Below, piece after piece: positions 20,612-33,290 of a stretch of DNA of 64,000 nt; the first letter of the stretch is position 1; each line of letters opens with the position of its first letter. The notes under the pieces are model-generated. The model was given only the letters and a program-made list of their open reading frames with translations. It ran no database searches and was not told the DNA's origin. The stretch is from Hyalella azteca (lineage: Eukaryota > Arthropoda > Malacostraca > Amphipoda > Hyalellidae), in assembly GCF_000764305.2 (NCBI RefSeq), contig NW_025939050.1:49831-113830 (forward strand). Reading direction: 5' to 3'. Made by a program: the position numbers and the translations under genes.

Positions 20612-23600
20612 ATGGCATTTCTTTTTTTTCACACTTCAAGGATAATAAAATATCTTTTAACAATTCATCATAGAAGCTGTAATCAGAAATATTCCATTCA
20701 TTCATTAATATAAACTTGAAAAATATAAAACTATATCCTATATTTGACAAAAATATATTCTAGGCTGAAAAATCACCGACCTAAAAAATTTTTCCTTCAC
20801 GTAAAGATATACATGACTTGAAAAATATATTCTTGACTATAAATATATAATTATATATACTTAACCAGAAAAAAACTCCGACTTTCATCGAGATGGATTC
20901 GGTGACTCTTAACTTATAATTTTTCTTTCCTAATCTTTCATCGATCGCGCTGTATTTTTTGAGACAGTTTTTGACTGTGTTGAGTGTGTTGCCTTTCCCA
21001 ATTCCGAGTCCAACAATTTTTGTTGACATTTAAAGAGTGGTAAGAATCTCTCTTATGATTTCATCCGAAGTTGAAGGCACCGCGTTAGCTTGATGTTCTG
21101 GAGCAACTTAGTTTCCGCACTTGGTTTCCTGAGTAGAGCTTTGAACCTTAATTAATAATTGCCTCTTCGACGGCCTTAATAGTTGTGCACCATGTTGTAG
21201 CTGTAAAAGAAAGTTAAGGGGTCACAAATGTTTAGATACTAGAAGCTACTGGCTTGAGGCGCAAATTCAAAATATAATATTTAATTCGAAAAATCTAGTC
21301 ATATTTTTGTGGAGCTCATTGAGACAAATCCAATGATTTATATCAAAGTCCTTCACAGAGGGGTAACGAGCCCTCCATGGGCGCTTTGCCCCGTGCCCCT
21401 TGGGCTTGTTGCTCCACCACTGTATGTACCATTTCAAGTTACCATGTGTCAACATTTTATTTTAAAAGCTATTAATCCTAATAAACAATACCTTCAAACT
21501 ATAATTCACAAATCTGAGAATGACTTCATATACAGTGTTAAAAATCACTTATGTTTGGGTGCAAAAAAAATTGTTTTGGGCTAGCTAATACAGTTATTGC
21601 CAAATAACTTACCAACATGACCTCACAGCACAACGTACAACCGCACACTGCAGCCAAGTTAAACTGTCGACCGGCGGTAGAGCAAATGGACCAAAATCTG
21701 ATATACTTAGCGGAAAACCCGCTATGGGCCCGTGACTCGCAGTGGGCGCGTTGCCCCTTATTGTTTTAGTGTTCCGTACTTTCTGGTGCATCTTAATCTA
21801 AGATGATGTGCTAGTTCAATTCAAAGTGGACTGGAATATTCTGCATGCATCTGACTGTTTGCAAACTCAAATTTTAGCAAACACTACAACGTTTGTGTTA
21901 TAGTGCGCCGCTGACATTACCAGCATATGAAGCAACGTTGATTCTCCTTTGTCGCGCATGATCAAAAAAGTTCATATAATATTCCAACGCGACGGCAATT
22001 CTTATGTGTATCAGATGGTAAGAATCCTGAGCACAAGCTATTATACGCTACGTCCAGTGTGTGTTGGTATTCATTACTGCCGCTACCGCAGCGCGTGGCC
22101 GTCGTGATCATGAGTGGGGTACACCTGCCATGCATGTAGCCGAGTTACCGAAAATAATGGTGGTGGTTTGAAACAAATGATTCATTTATTATTCAGAGCT
22201 TAGTTTAGAGCTGTAGGAATTTCGTATTAAGCCCAATAAAATGCATGGCCTCTATTTTGCTCAAACCCTTGAAGAATTGAACTATTGGCGACAACCCATC
22301 TAGAGGAAAGAAGACGTGATGGGGGGGCAAAAGAGAATTACTCTGCGTTGCACTACAAATAAGATTAGAAACGCGAATAAAAACTATCAATGTAATCGTA
22401 TAAAAACATATGATAATAGATTGTAATGAATAAATCCATTTGGCCAACAATTTCGCAACATGAAACACGATCTGCCGAACTGTTCTGGATATTAACTCTG
22501 CTGTTAAACAGCTCCGTGTACCTTGCAATTGGACGTGTGTGACTTAATGTTCTGTAAGGTTTGAATGGGATGCACTTTGTTTCTATGCGTCGCTGTAATT
22601 CTGATGATATCCGCATAAGAGGAAAGTACAACTGGAACGCTTGATACTTTACCATGAAATTCTCGTTGTGAACGTGCAGGGAACTGTATTCTGTGCAAAA
22701 AATGATTACTTAAAAAATTAAATTAAGTAGTAGTTGCATGAATATTTTTTTTTAATTCTAGGCTAACGTCTAGCTAATCCGAGTAGATGTTCTAAAGCAA
22801 ATTTGGAGGTTCATTTTCTATTCAACTAGGTAACTATCTATCATAAAAATATCCGAATATCGTGCAGTAAATTTAATAAATAAATTCCGTACTTGCTTAA
22901 TTTAATAGTTTTCGTACAGCCAACCCATATCTTCTGTTTAATAAATTCTCTAGTTCTACGCGCTGAGCTGAAGATTACAATTTTTATGTAGTCCGAGCGA
23001 TCTATTTTGATCTTCTCATGAGGAAGGTGTTGAAGAAGTACTAGTTCCAGTCTCTCTGTTACGAAACCTATATAACGGCCATCTTTCACGTTGTGTTCAA
23101 CGATTCACGGCTACTAACGCTCCTAACAAACCCAATTTATTAACACTCAAGCGCCCCATTAATAGCGACCGTTTTAACAAACGTCGGCTCGTTAGGGGCG
23201 TCTGTGAATTGCTCTTTGAAAAATCGCGCCGCACCCCAATCGGGGTGTCATTAATACTTCAATTAATTTGGAGTTCGTACTAATTTTGAGTTCGCAATTG
23301 TATCGTACAATTTAATGGGTTAGTTAGGTCCTGCAACATAGCTGCTACTGTTGTGTTCAATTGTTTTACTTCATTATTCATTTCAATACGCAATTAGACG
23401 AGAAAATTTTTTCTTTATCTATTTCTCTGTAGCTTATGTCTCAAATATGCTTCATGCGACAAAAAAATTCATGACGACATGTTTGATTAAATTTTTAATT
23501 ATTATTGTGCGTCATAGCTTCCTTCATTTCAACGTACTTGAAAACACGATTTATTATTCCTTTAAGAATTTGATTCCACGTCGATGCGGAAAAGAAAAAA

Positions 23601-25587
23601 AATTAACCTTCATAAATTTGAGTTCAAATACGTCGTCGATTTATAAGCGAAATGCAGCATCAATACAAAAAAATTTAATCATAATCGAAGTCAATAACTG
23701 CGGAGAAATTTTAGTTCCCAACTATTTTGAAATTTACTTAACAATTGGAAAATTATTTCTTGTAAATTGATATATTTTTCGGGTGTTCGAACATCTGAAA
23801 ACGCTACTTCCATCGTGTACTGGAATTCAGTGGTAATAGCGTACGTTGTGTTCGCGTGTTGTACTCTTACGAGTTACCGAAGCAACTTTTGTCAACTTCT
23901 ATACAGCGTTGAGGTTTCGATATAAAATACCAGAACTTGTAGTGGTGCAACGTGAAACAAAACTTGAATTTTACTTCGATGCAATCAGCTGGGCAGATAT
24001 TTTCTGGATTTCATTGAGAAATTTTGAGACGGAACCTCAAAAGCTGCCGCTGCAGAAATGCACTCGTTTCGGACCTCCCGCTCGTGCTGTTATTACTCGG
24101 CTGACTTATTTTACCCGTTTATTCCTTTTTTATGGCAGCCTGCATGTAAATTTTATTGCCGGTGCAAAACAAGCGGGATTTTTTGTTGTTAGCGTTGCGC
24201 CATGTGAACAATTCAAGAGTGGGGGACACGCGTCATTTTGGCAATGTAGCTTGTTATTATTCGTCACGACGATGATGTCTTTATTTTTATGAGTTTGCGT
24301 CCATTTGAGTTTTGTCCATCCGTGGGAAGTGAATCTAAATTTGTCCGTCATTACAAGCAGGAATGAAAAAGAGTCGATTACATGCTGGGCTCGCAGCTCG
24401 AATTATTACGGTTTTGAGAAATTATTTATGAACCTTTAGAGTGATATAAGATCAATTATATAGAATAATGTCGCATTGGATCTTCTGAAAAATATTAAAT
24501 TTATGCTCTGATTGCAATAATAAGTGCATTAACACTGATGGCGGCCTATTTTTCGGACATTGAAATTATTTTTTAACTTTTAACTCCTTAATGAATTTAA
24601 CAGGCATTTGAGTGGTGCAACACCGTTCACATTTGAAACTTATCAGCACAATATGATGAAAATTGGAGTTCCTTTCATGTACACAGGAGTTCAGATTATA
24701 TTGTTCGATTGCTTGTTTTATTTATTAATGTTCAGGCAATCGCTGCCTACTTGTGGGATATAAATTCCGCTACTGTTCAATTTGTAAAAATATAGCAACA
24801 AGGCTTCTAGGCAACACCTCCTGGCTTGCGAAGTGAGCTAAATACATTGTTTCGTCGAATTAAATAGAATATTTTTAAATATAGGAAGGATTTGAGAACA
24901 GAATTATAGTCTTCAGCTAACAGGTTGTCAGATCCGAGCTCAAGATGATACGATGTTATTGGGTAGAAACTATATCACTCAAACAAATTGCTGAGTACCA
25001 ACTGCGCGCCAAAGTGTCTATATACCGGCTTGTCCTAGAAGAACGCGCACAGGCGCGTAAAACGATCTCTCAGCCAGCCGAAGTGCGTAATTCAAATTGT
25101 GGTGAGCGCGTACATATGTGTTAGCGCATCCATGAGGAAGCCTCATGGCACTGGCGACGGATAACAAGGTAGCTTGTGATGAATAATTTTTTTGAAAAAT
25201 ATCATTAGAACTTTTTCTGCAAACACACGAATGATATCACATATGTAATGTTAGTTAGATAGCTAGTGTAAGACACACTATGGTAAAATTTTGCGCAATT
25301 GAGACAACTTTGAGTTCGAATTCAAGTATTCAGTCTAATAATTCATATGCATAATTAGCCCAAGCTTTAAACGCACGTCTACTGATATTATTTGGTAACA
25401 ACTCCAAAGAAAATGCACAAAATTGATTGGTGAATAAATTTTAATATTTATTGAAGTTCCTAAAAGTCTCATATCACAAATTTGTGCATCTTATTACAAC
25501 TAGATTTAGATATGCTATTTCATGGAACTGTCATTTAAAAATATTTATGGATATTATTCCATTCACCTTTGATTCTACGTTGAGAGA
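20612..25587. other. No confident gene; one long unassigned open frame
   Basis: Contains a 148-codon open frame at 23846-24292 (+) within somewhat GC-richer DNA. It reads as a plausible basic/hydrophobic protein but matches no family I recognise, and I see no flanking splice or promoter support. A 139-codon frame at 23351-23770 lies just upstream in AT-rich DNA. Two related GC-rich patches at ~21377-21410 and ~21712-21757 share TGGGCGCNTTGCCCC. Confidence 0.35.
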
Positions 25588-25662
25588 ACCATTCGACCGT
25601 AGCAGATTCGAACCCGTGATCGATGCAGACCGTACGACTTGACCAAGACGCTTGCGTACGAT
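25588..25662 (-). other. Degenerate tRNA-like / pol III promoter sequence
   Basis: Minus strand: GTCTTGGTCAAGTCGTACGG (A-box/D-arm like), then GGGTTCGAATCTG, a near-consensus B-box (25603-25615). No full cloverleaf can be drawn, so it is a tRNA pseudogene or SINE head. Confidence 0.45.
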
Positions 25663-25835
25663 GTGAATTAAAAAAGCTATTTAACTTAACTTTCCACATC
25701 ATTACTTGATGAAAAGTCCATTTTGTGTATAAAATTTTCTATATATAATTCATTTCTGTTAGTCTTCAGGGAAGGAACAAATGAACTTGTGGAAAGTTTA
25801 AAATAAGCATCATATACAATCAACATTTGCAGTAC

Positions 25836-26906
25836 CATGGTTGAATTAATACAAGGTTGACCCACGGCGACGACGATTTTTTCGCCGTTCTGCGCATGTC
25901 TCGTGTGACGTCAACGTGGGCCAAAAATGTAAACAGTGAGCACATTCCCAGAATTCTACCCGAATTATTTGGTGGCTATCCACATTCACATTATTCTGCT
26001 ATGTGCACATTGTGCTATGTGCACATTATATGTGCACATAGCACATGTTTGTACCTATATTACCCCTTGCCCCTGGGTTCCCCTGCCAAATTTCACCTTG
26101 CAGCACAGCCAGCACCAATCGCCAGGATGCACAAATAGGCTATTCTAATAGTAATATCCAACTATGAGGATTCTTTTTCTTTGATATCAATTATATCATC
26201 ATCATTCATCAATAACTTTATTACCTAGGTAATTTTACATACCTATCTGGTAATTTTCCTCACTTTCTTAGCCCCTAACATAAACACAAAACAGTATTTT
26301 GATTTGATCTCTAGGCATGCCATTAGCCAGATTTAGCCTTACCTGCTGCCTTAGTAGCCTAGGTGCCAGTGTCACATCAAATACAAGGATCTGATTCTAC
26401 TCACAGTCTCGCTGAATGAATGGCTGATGCTGAAACATGTACAACCTCGTAAATAAATTGAGAAGTATCAGATTAAAACTGACATAATTAATCAGAGATA
26501 ATTAGACATCAACTCACTTGATATAAGCGGGATTCGTTGAGCCTTTGAGGAGAGAGCTTCATTTTTTATGGTCACTTTCTGAATGATCGGACAGGAACTC
26601 CTTGCCGATTACGGCCTCTCAGCAAGTCGGCCCTGTTTGTTTGTTTCGAATTTATTTGTTTTACGCGATAGAATTGCTCAATAAGCCCTATATACTTAGA
26701 GACAGACTAGCTGAAGCTACTGGGACTTTTATAACGATTTTTAGAAGGGCAATTTTTTTTAAATTGATCTCAAAATCGGCACAAAAACAACGTCTTTCGC
26801 GACAGTATTTACATTTTGGGCCCACGGTGACGTCACAGTCGGAACAACAAACGACATCCGCAAAGAGCAGCTGCGCGTGGGTCAACCTTGTATTAATTCA
26901 ACCATG
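25836..26906. mobile_element. Non-autonomous P-element-like DNA transposon, 1,071 bp
   Basis: Perfect 31-bp terminal inverted repeats at 25836-25866 and 26876-26906, starting CATGGTTGAATTAATACA. They are flanked by an exact 8-bp duplication, TGCAGTAC (25828-25835, 26907-26914). A second, subterminal inverted repeat of ~30 bp (25905-25934 and 26805-26836), starting GTGACGTCA, includes the matching GTGGGCC and AATGTAAA blocks. The canonical Drosophila P element, as I recall it, also has 31-bp repeats, starts CATGATGAAATAACATAA, carries subterminal inverted repeats and makes 8-bp duplications, so P superfamily is the best fit. No transposase (THAP zinc finger or catalytic domain) is recognisable inside; frames at 25857-26138 and 26688-26885 simply begin in the two inverted ends. 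A palindromic GTGCACAT cluster lies at 25998-26047. Identical ends suggest recent activity. Confidence 0.85.
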
Positions 26907-26914
26907 TGCAGTAC

Positions 26915-27838
26915 TATGCATTGTCTGATGCATAAATTGTTTTCCAAGAAGATAAGAGCTATACGCATTATAAAGACAAGATTTTCGTTTTAAATTTGCC
27001 GTGGGTATAGAATCCTTAAAGAGAAGTGGAACATTAAAATGCTAGAAGTGGAACCGGAGATCTTGAAATCACTGTCAAACACTGTCACGTCACATTGTCC
27101 AGCGCGACGAAACACAGCAGAGTGGAAAGACCTTTAAGGTGACAGGCCCGAGAGAAAACTCCAGCCGCGGTGTTTAGAAATCTGGATGTTGAAGTTACGT
27201 TACTTCAATTCACTGTACGTAGATGCGCAGAGCGCACAACTCAATTCCTGAACATGGTTAGATTGCATCGGGGTTGAATAACATCCTTATACATGAAGAA
27301 GGAGCCAATTGTTAAATAATCCACCAGTAAGAGATGCAAGTTAACATCCTTAAATATTCCAGAAATAAAATTTTAAGTTTTCTGGACGATGTTTCACTCG
27401 AGCCACCACAATAGTGGAAACTACTACTATCAACTCTTTCCTACAATCAACATCAGTAACGGAGTGTTAATATCTATTAGTTAAAAAATGCTTTGTTTTA
27501 CTGAAGACAAAACACGTTGAAAATCTATTCAGTGCAATCTCGTTACAAATAAATTAGAAATCAGAATTCATACAATTCAGGGTGGAACAAATTCTATAGT
27601 ATTGGCGTATCAAGATTTAAAGACAATTCAATTAAAAACTAAATGAACAAAAACTGCAGAAACTCGTGCCAATAGGCCGGTAAATGTCGGTTTGCGGTAC
27701 ACAGAAGTCTGAAAGCGACATTAAGATTTGGTGTCTTTAGTATCGAAAAACGACTAACTATTCTTGGTTTCCATCTCTACGTGTAGCAAAATTTATTAAA
27801 GCAAGTTTAGTCCATTCCTACCAAACGGTACCATAAGG
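26915..27838. other. No gene recognised
   Basis: AT-rich. A ~22-bp word, TTGTCTGATGCATAAATTG plus TTTT, at ~26920 recurs at ~28683 inside the Tc1 element; its meaning is unknown. Confidence 0.45.
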
Positions 27839-27840
27839 TA

Positions 27841-29188
27841 CAGTACTGTGCAAATTAGTTCGGGCAGTGGTTGTGTAGCGGTCTCGTTCAGAATTTTGAA
27901 TTTATGTAATAAAATTTTTAGAAATTAGAATTAGATTTAAATTGTAAAAATAAGATCTTGTTTAGCGTCAAACGGGGTAATAAGGGACGGTTTTGAGCGT
28001 TTTTGGTTAATAACTTCTTACCATGAAACATTTCAGAAACAAGTTTGGGCTTATTTTAAAGCTCTGTGCGAGGGCTATCGAATGGCATCTAAAAAAATCC
28101 GTATGCTATTTGTAAGGTGCTAGATGCAATATAAAAGGCTCCTGAATAAATCTGGAAATAGGGGGAAAAGGGACACCTGAAATAAAACTCAATTTTAAAC
28201 ATTTGAAGCATGCAGAGTGTACTCATCTATTACTAACAGTACTCTTAAGTCCTCCTCTTCCTTTGTGGATGATGTAAATGTAGAATAAATGAAATTTTCT
28301 GTGATTTTAACTTGATTTTTCTTCATTGATATAATATTACCTTATCCATACATTACTGTATTATTAATGTGATATTACTGTGTCCATGGACATGCCATTG
28401 AGCATTGACACGACCTTGTCCACTGCAATCTTCATATCAGCAGCCATGTAGCATTCCTTCTGTATCTGTAAGCTTACAGAATGGTTTGTAATTTCACACA
28501 ATTTTAATCAAAGTCAAGTGATTTCACTATAACAAAAAATATTGTAAAAAACATACGTAAAACAGGAAGTGACATCCATCACATTTTTTGGTGAAATAAA
28601 TCATACTTTATGTTAATTACTTTTCATCCTTTGTTGCCCAGTGCTCAATTCTATCTATGACATTCTATGCATAATTTTGTGTTGTCTGATGCATAAATTG
28701 TTTTAACGAGTGAAATTTCTTTCACTGAGTAAGGTAAATGTAATCAAAGTTCCTTGTTGTTAATTGGAGCCTTTGCTAACCAATGTTCTACTGTAAATGC
28801 AATTTTAGGGGTGGACTGGAGATTTTAGACTGGCCTGGAAATTCGTCAGAAATCAATCACATTGAAAACTTATGGGCTATAAAGAAGAAGAAGACTTTTC
28901 GACAATGGCAAAAAAAGACCATAAAGAAGACTGTTCGACAATGGCAAAGCTAATTTTTGCTGTAATTAGGACCTGGTATCATGATGCGCAAGTGACTAAA
29001 ATGTGTTCAACTTTGGTCGAATCCATGCCAAATCGTGTTCAAATGCTTGTAGAAGCATAAGGAGGTCATATCTCCTGTTAATTATATCATATTTTGTACC
29101 CTTGGCATGCTTTTTTTTAAATAAAACTTCAACGTGGCATATAATTGTCTTATTTCAACCACTGTCCGAACTAATTTGCACGATACTG
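27841..29188 (+). mobile_element. Degenerate Tc1/mariner element
   Basis: Terminal inverted repeats of ~33 bp: CAGTACTGTGCAAATTAG... from 27841 and its near-perfect reverse complement ending ...GCACGATACTG at 29188, each beside a TA dinucleotide (27839-27840, 29189-29190), the Tc1/mariner target. The CAGTNNNGTGCAAA start is typical of Tc1. At 1,348 bp it is near the usual length, but most of the interior (27880-28800) is AT-rich non-coding filler, including GGGGTAATAAGGGACG-type words; only the transposase C-terminus survives (28822-29060). The element is therefore dead and rearranged. Confidence 0.85.
28822..29060 (+). pseudogene. Tc1-like transposase, C-terminal remnant
   Basis: From 28822 the frame reads ILDWPGNSSEINHIENLWAI, matching the conserved DWPxxSPDLNPIENLW block that carries the last catalytic acidic residue (the E of IENLW). 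After a run of Lys codons the frame changes, and the protein continues in the frame of 28872 as STMAKLIFAVIRTWYHD, then CSTLVESMPNRVQMLVEA and stop, the usual Tc1 C-terminus. A ~40-bp local duplication (AAGACTNTTCGACAATGGCA twice, 28890-28950) causes the disruption. The N-terminal DNA-binding domains and the first two catalytic Asp residues are missing. Confidence 0.85.
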
Positions 29189-29190
29189 TA

Positions 29191-32100
29191 CCTCATAATT
29201 TACTTGGAAATAAAATTTTCTCAATTGCTAAGCGCAGCGTGAAAACTCGTTTGCCTTGCATTCAACAATTTTACCAACACAGATCAGTACTAACACAGCG
29301 ATGTTAAAAAGACGGTCTTTAAAGATTTGGTGTAAAAATACTCATGTCCCAAAATTGCGTGGCATAAAAAATAATGTAATTATAATAATATATATAATGT
29401 AATATATATATATAATGTAATTTAATTTTTCAGATTTTTCGCGGCAAATGTAAAGTAATAGATAGGTAGTAGGGAACCATATGGTACCGCAAGTAGGATT
29501 AGAGTACGAAATAAATATCTTCATGAATATATAACTTGCGGGTCTCGCTCTTTGAATGAAATTTTATGCTGTCTAGACATTTTATGCTGCTGTTTATGAC
29601 TAGAAGATGATCAAATCCTAAATTGAATCAGGAACGTAAATCAACTTTGGCGTAGACTGCTCGATCTGTGCTCACGCAGAACTAAATTCGAATAAAAAAC
29701 TATCAACTGATCCAACTGATAACCGTTTACTAGTAACCGTTCCTTGTACTGCTGTTAATTTACATAAATCGGGCAAATATTCGTAGTTGTGGCCTTACAG
29801 CCTCTCATATAACATTTGAGAAGCAAACTTTTGTTGCGTACATTTGTCCTAGCCAAATAATTAACCGAGCACAAAACTATGGTCAAAAAAATTTTGGAAT
29901 ATATTTGTGAGTAAAATAAGAACATATATATGCTTTTATAGGCTTTTACGATTTGGGTACATAGTACCCAACTCCCACGAGGAAGTCTCCTGGTAGAGGC
30001 TCGTCCACGTATGAGATTTTCTACAGTTTGTGAACCCATTCAGAGCTGATCGCCCTAGCCATGGGCCTATGTCTTCAACGCCGACACTTCTATTCTATTC
30101 TATACATATATACTGCAGCACTATGCGTCTGTCTCATCGATCTGATGCATGCAAGATGCCCATTGATCAATAAGAAATTAGATCGTTTTCCCACTACTTA
30201 AAAAATTACTCGTCTGTGAAGGAATGCTTGCTCGCAGTAATACGAGTAGTTTGCAAGTTTCGTATAATGTTGTTAATTGCTTGGAAAGAATGTCATTTAG
30301 AACTAATATTTGACTTCTGCCGATGTTTAAATTGTTAGCTACCATCAGTCATATGCATATCATCATATGCATAGTTTCATTTGGATGACAATTTTAGTGC
30401 CGAACTTGAAGAGAGTCTCTTGATATCGCTAACGATCAGCCGCGACATAAAGTATTAAGATATTTATTTGTATAATTTAGTGCCATTGAATTCGATGGGG
30501 AAATCGAGCAGCGAGGTCGAGCGGTAGAAAATTTTCCTTTACACGACATTGTTTGATGACTCCAAATTTATTCTGCTAGTGGTGAAAAGTCGTGCAGTGA
30601 TGGCGAAAATTTTGTAGTTAGATACAGTAATGAAATAGTTGCTGTATGTCTTGTTTATTAACCGTATTTTGTGTTCTACTAACAACGGTTTACTCAAAGC
30701 GTATAGCGGAAATTTGTTTAATGTATAGGTTACTCTGATAGACACAAATACAAAATAACTGTCGATGTCGTATTCTACTATGGTCACACACATTACCGAC
30801 AGAGCACTCATTGTTAATTAATCGTATCAGTCTAAAAAGTCGATTTAGGCTTAATTCTATCCAACTGATGAAGAGACCATCAGCGGTTTCATTGCCAACG
30901 CTTTTCTTCCTTTAGATCATACGAATCTAGTATTCTATTAACTTTGAGAATGAACACTGCAAATGTGCCTTTAATTAGTTCGTGACCTAGTTCGATACAA
31001 AGTTAAGAACGATATTACACAGAGAAGAAATCTGTTCGTGGTGTCGCAGATCAGAGCAGAGCAAAATGTCATTTTCTTCACCCACTTTAGCGTAATGCCT
31101 GTGAATGAATTATTAAAGGAGAGTAATAAGGCGCCTTTAGACGCTTCTCTCATCACGGCAGCCTCTAAAGGAGATCAAAGGGAGCTATTAGCGCGCGATC
31201 TCAGCACCTGACGATCACTTGGCGATGCGATGTGCTGACGATCACGACACGATATGTGTTGTGATGCGTTCGTGCTGCTTCTCATTTAATTATGGCGTTA
31301 AATAGTGCAGATTTGATGATGGAGATCTTGTTCAGCGTTGAACAGATCATATAACGAGCACTTAACAGCTTCTCATGTTCGTTTTCTAACGGTTAAGAGA
31401 GGATATGTTTTATATCCAAAAGAGGAGAAGCCCACCTGCAAATCCCCTGTCTTTTCGTGTTGCAAATCATTAGCTATACGTGAAAAAATTGTTTGAAAGG
31501 ACAAAATTAACCACTGCTTTAAATAGTAGGCCCACGTGAACGTCCCGTGCATATACATTTCGGATGTTCATATAAAAAATCATCTTCCGCCTCTGGGCTT
31601 TGTTACCAGCTCACACCTGAGTCATCGTAGTGGAGGCCATTTCGAGAGCATTCGTGCTGATTTAGATGCGTCCGTAACCGTAAACATGAATAATGCTCTC
31701 AAAATACTTCATCATAAAATCCAGCATGCAGGGCCACTACTCTGGTGCTTGTTCGTGAATATGAAGTAACACAAATGAGGTAAAAAAAGGTAGAATGTAC
31801 CCTCTTCAAAATTCAGACGGCTTGTTGCCGGCCTTTTGCTGTGCTAAGCCTGGCCAGCTGCGTTTTTGTTCCAATATTCATCTCGGTAAGTCACTGGGTG
31901 ACCGCCCTTTGCATTTGTATTCTTTTGCTACGAACTCAGTCCGATATTAAAAATATTTTAGTTGAGCACATTTTGTGGAATTTGTAGAATATATAAAAAT
32001 ATTTTACTCTTCATGAAACTTATGGTTAGAAATACCGGAGGCAGAGGCTCGCCTGTTACTCTTACGCATAACGAAAGATATTTTAGTGGCAAATGGTTGA

Positions 32101-32876
32101 TGTTCTAGGAACTATTTCATTATTTTTGCATATAATTTTCAGGTACATAATTTTAGGCGCCTATGATCCTGTAAAACAGAACTTGGAGCATACAATAAAG
32201 TTTTAGTTAACTCTCAATATGTTCAACTTGTAAAGATTTCATGATTTCTTGTAAAGGTCTAGTGATTTTTTCTTTGTACAAAAAAAGCCATCATCGAGGC
32301 ACTTATTTTAACCTTTAACAGTATTAAGCCACAAGAAAGAAATCTTTGTACATCAATTTAAACAAACTAGGAATATTTTCCTTTACAAAACCAATAGCCT
32401 GACATTCTGTAAATGGATTTATTCATTTTGCGGAAAATTATCAATTCCTTTTTTTGTAATCGAGAACGTACAAGCACCGCTTGAAATTTAATCGTAATGT
32501 CAATCAGCGTATTTGAAATTTTGAGCTTCTAAGCATCGTAAAGAGAGCATTCATTTTCTGACGCAATTGACAGTTATATCACATTCATGATTTTAAAAAT
32601 TTCACGTTTGTCCAAAGACCATAAGGGAAGTGATGTTGTGGTATTTAAGGAAGCCATCCTACCAGACGTTAGTTGATTCAATGGAGAAATTATTTTTACA
32701 GTTTATGCAATCATACGCCATATAGCAAGATCAACTTTGCAATGGTTTGCCCTACCGGCCATTCCGACACATACTGAAGATCAAACTTCTTCAATTGCTT
32801 ACTCAGTGGGTAAGCGGTGACGAGAAGCGTGTGACATTAATAGAGCGCCTGTTATTCTACTGTTATGAAAATGAAA
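29191..32876. other. No gene recognised
   Basis: AT-rich. Contains a (TA)n-rich patch at ~29384-29425 and a TTCTATTCTATTCTATAC microsatellite at ~30087-30104 that could be a tail. Short frames (29755-30039, 30539-30811, 31536-31769) match nothing. Confidence 0.45.
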
Positions 32877-33290
32877 CATCGAAGAGAAACTCATTCATGT
32901 CTCAATCATGACAATTATGCAAACTAGTCATCGAAGAGAAACTTGTCCATACCTCAGTCGTTAATTACAACTATGAATCAAGACATCGATGAGGTACTCT
33001 CCACAACTCAATAATTACAATATTATAAAAACGAGACATCGAGGTGGTACTCGTCCATAACTCAATAATAACTATATTTTGAAAACGAGATGTCGAGGAG
33101 GTACTCGTCCACAACTCAATAATTACAATATTATGAAAACGAGACATCGAGGTGGTACTCGTCCACAACTCAATAATTACTATATTATGAACACGAGACA
33201 TCGAGGAGGTACTCGTCCAAAAATATTAAACTCGTACTCGTCCAAAAAATATTATGAAAACGAGATATCGAAGAGAAACTCGTCTAGAAA
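32877..33290. repeat. ~54-bp minisatellite, about 8 units
   Basis: Units of the type ACGAGACATCGAGGTGGTAC followed by TCGTCCACAACTCAATAATT. Landmark CATCGA positions: 32877, 32929, 32984, 33037, 33091, 33145, 33199 and ~33266. The central units are close to identical, the outer ones degenerate. Because 54 is a multiple of three, open frames exist on both strands (minus 32971-33201, an 18-residue repeat such as MSRFHNIVIIELWTSTTS; plus 33079-33351), but symmetric opening on both strands argues against real coding. Confidence 0.9.

Noticed and set aside
32877..33290. CRISPR-like array of spaced repeats
   Set aside because: The units are contiguous tandem copies with no unique spacers, in eukaryotic DNA.
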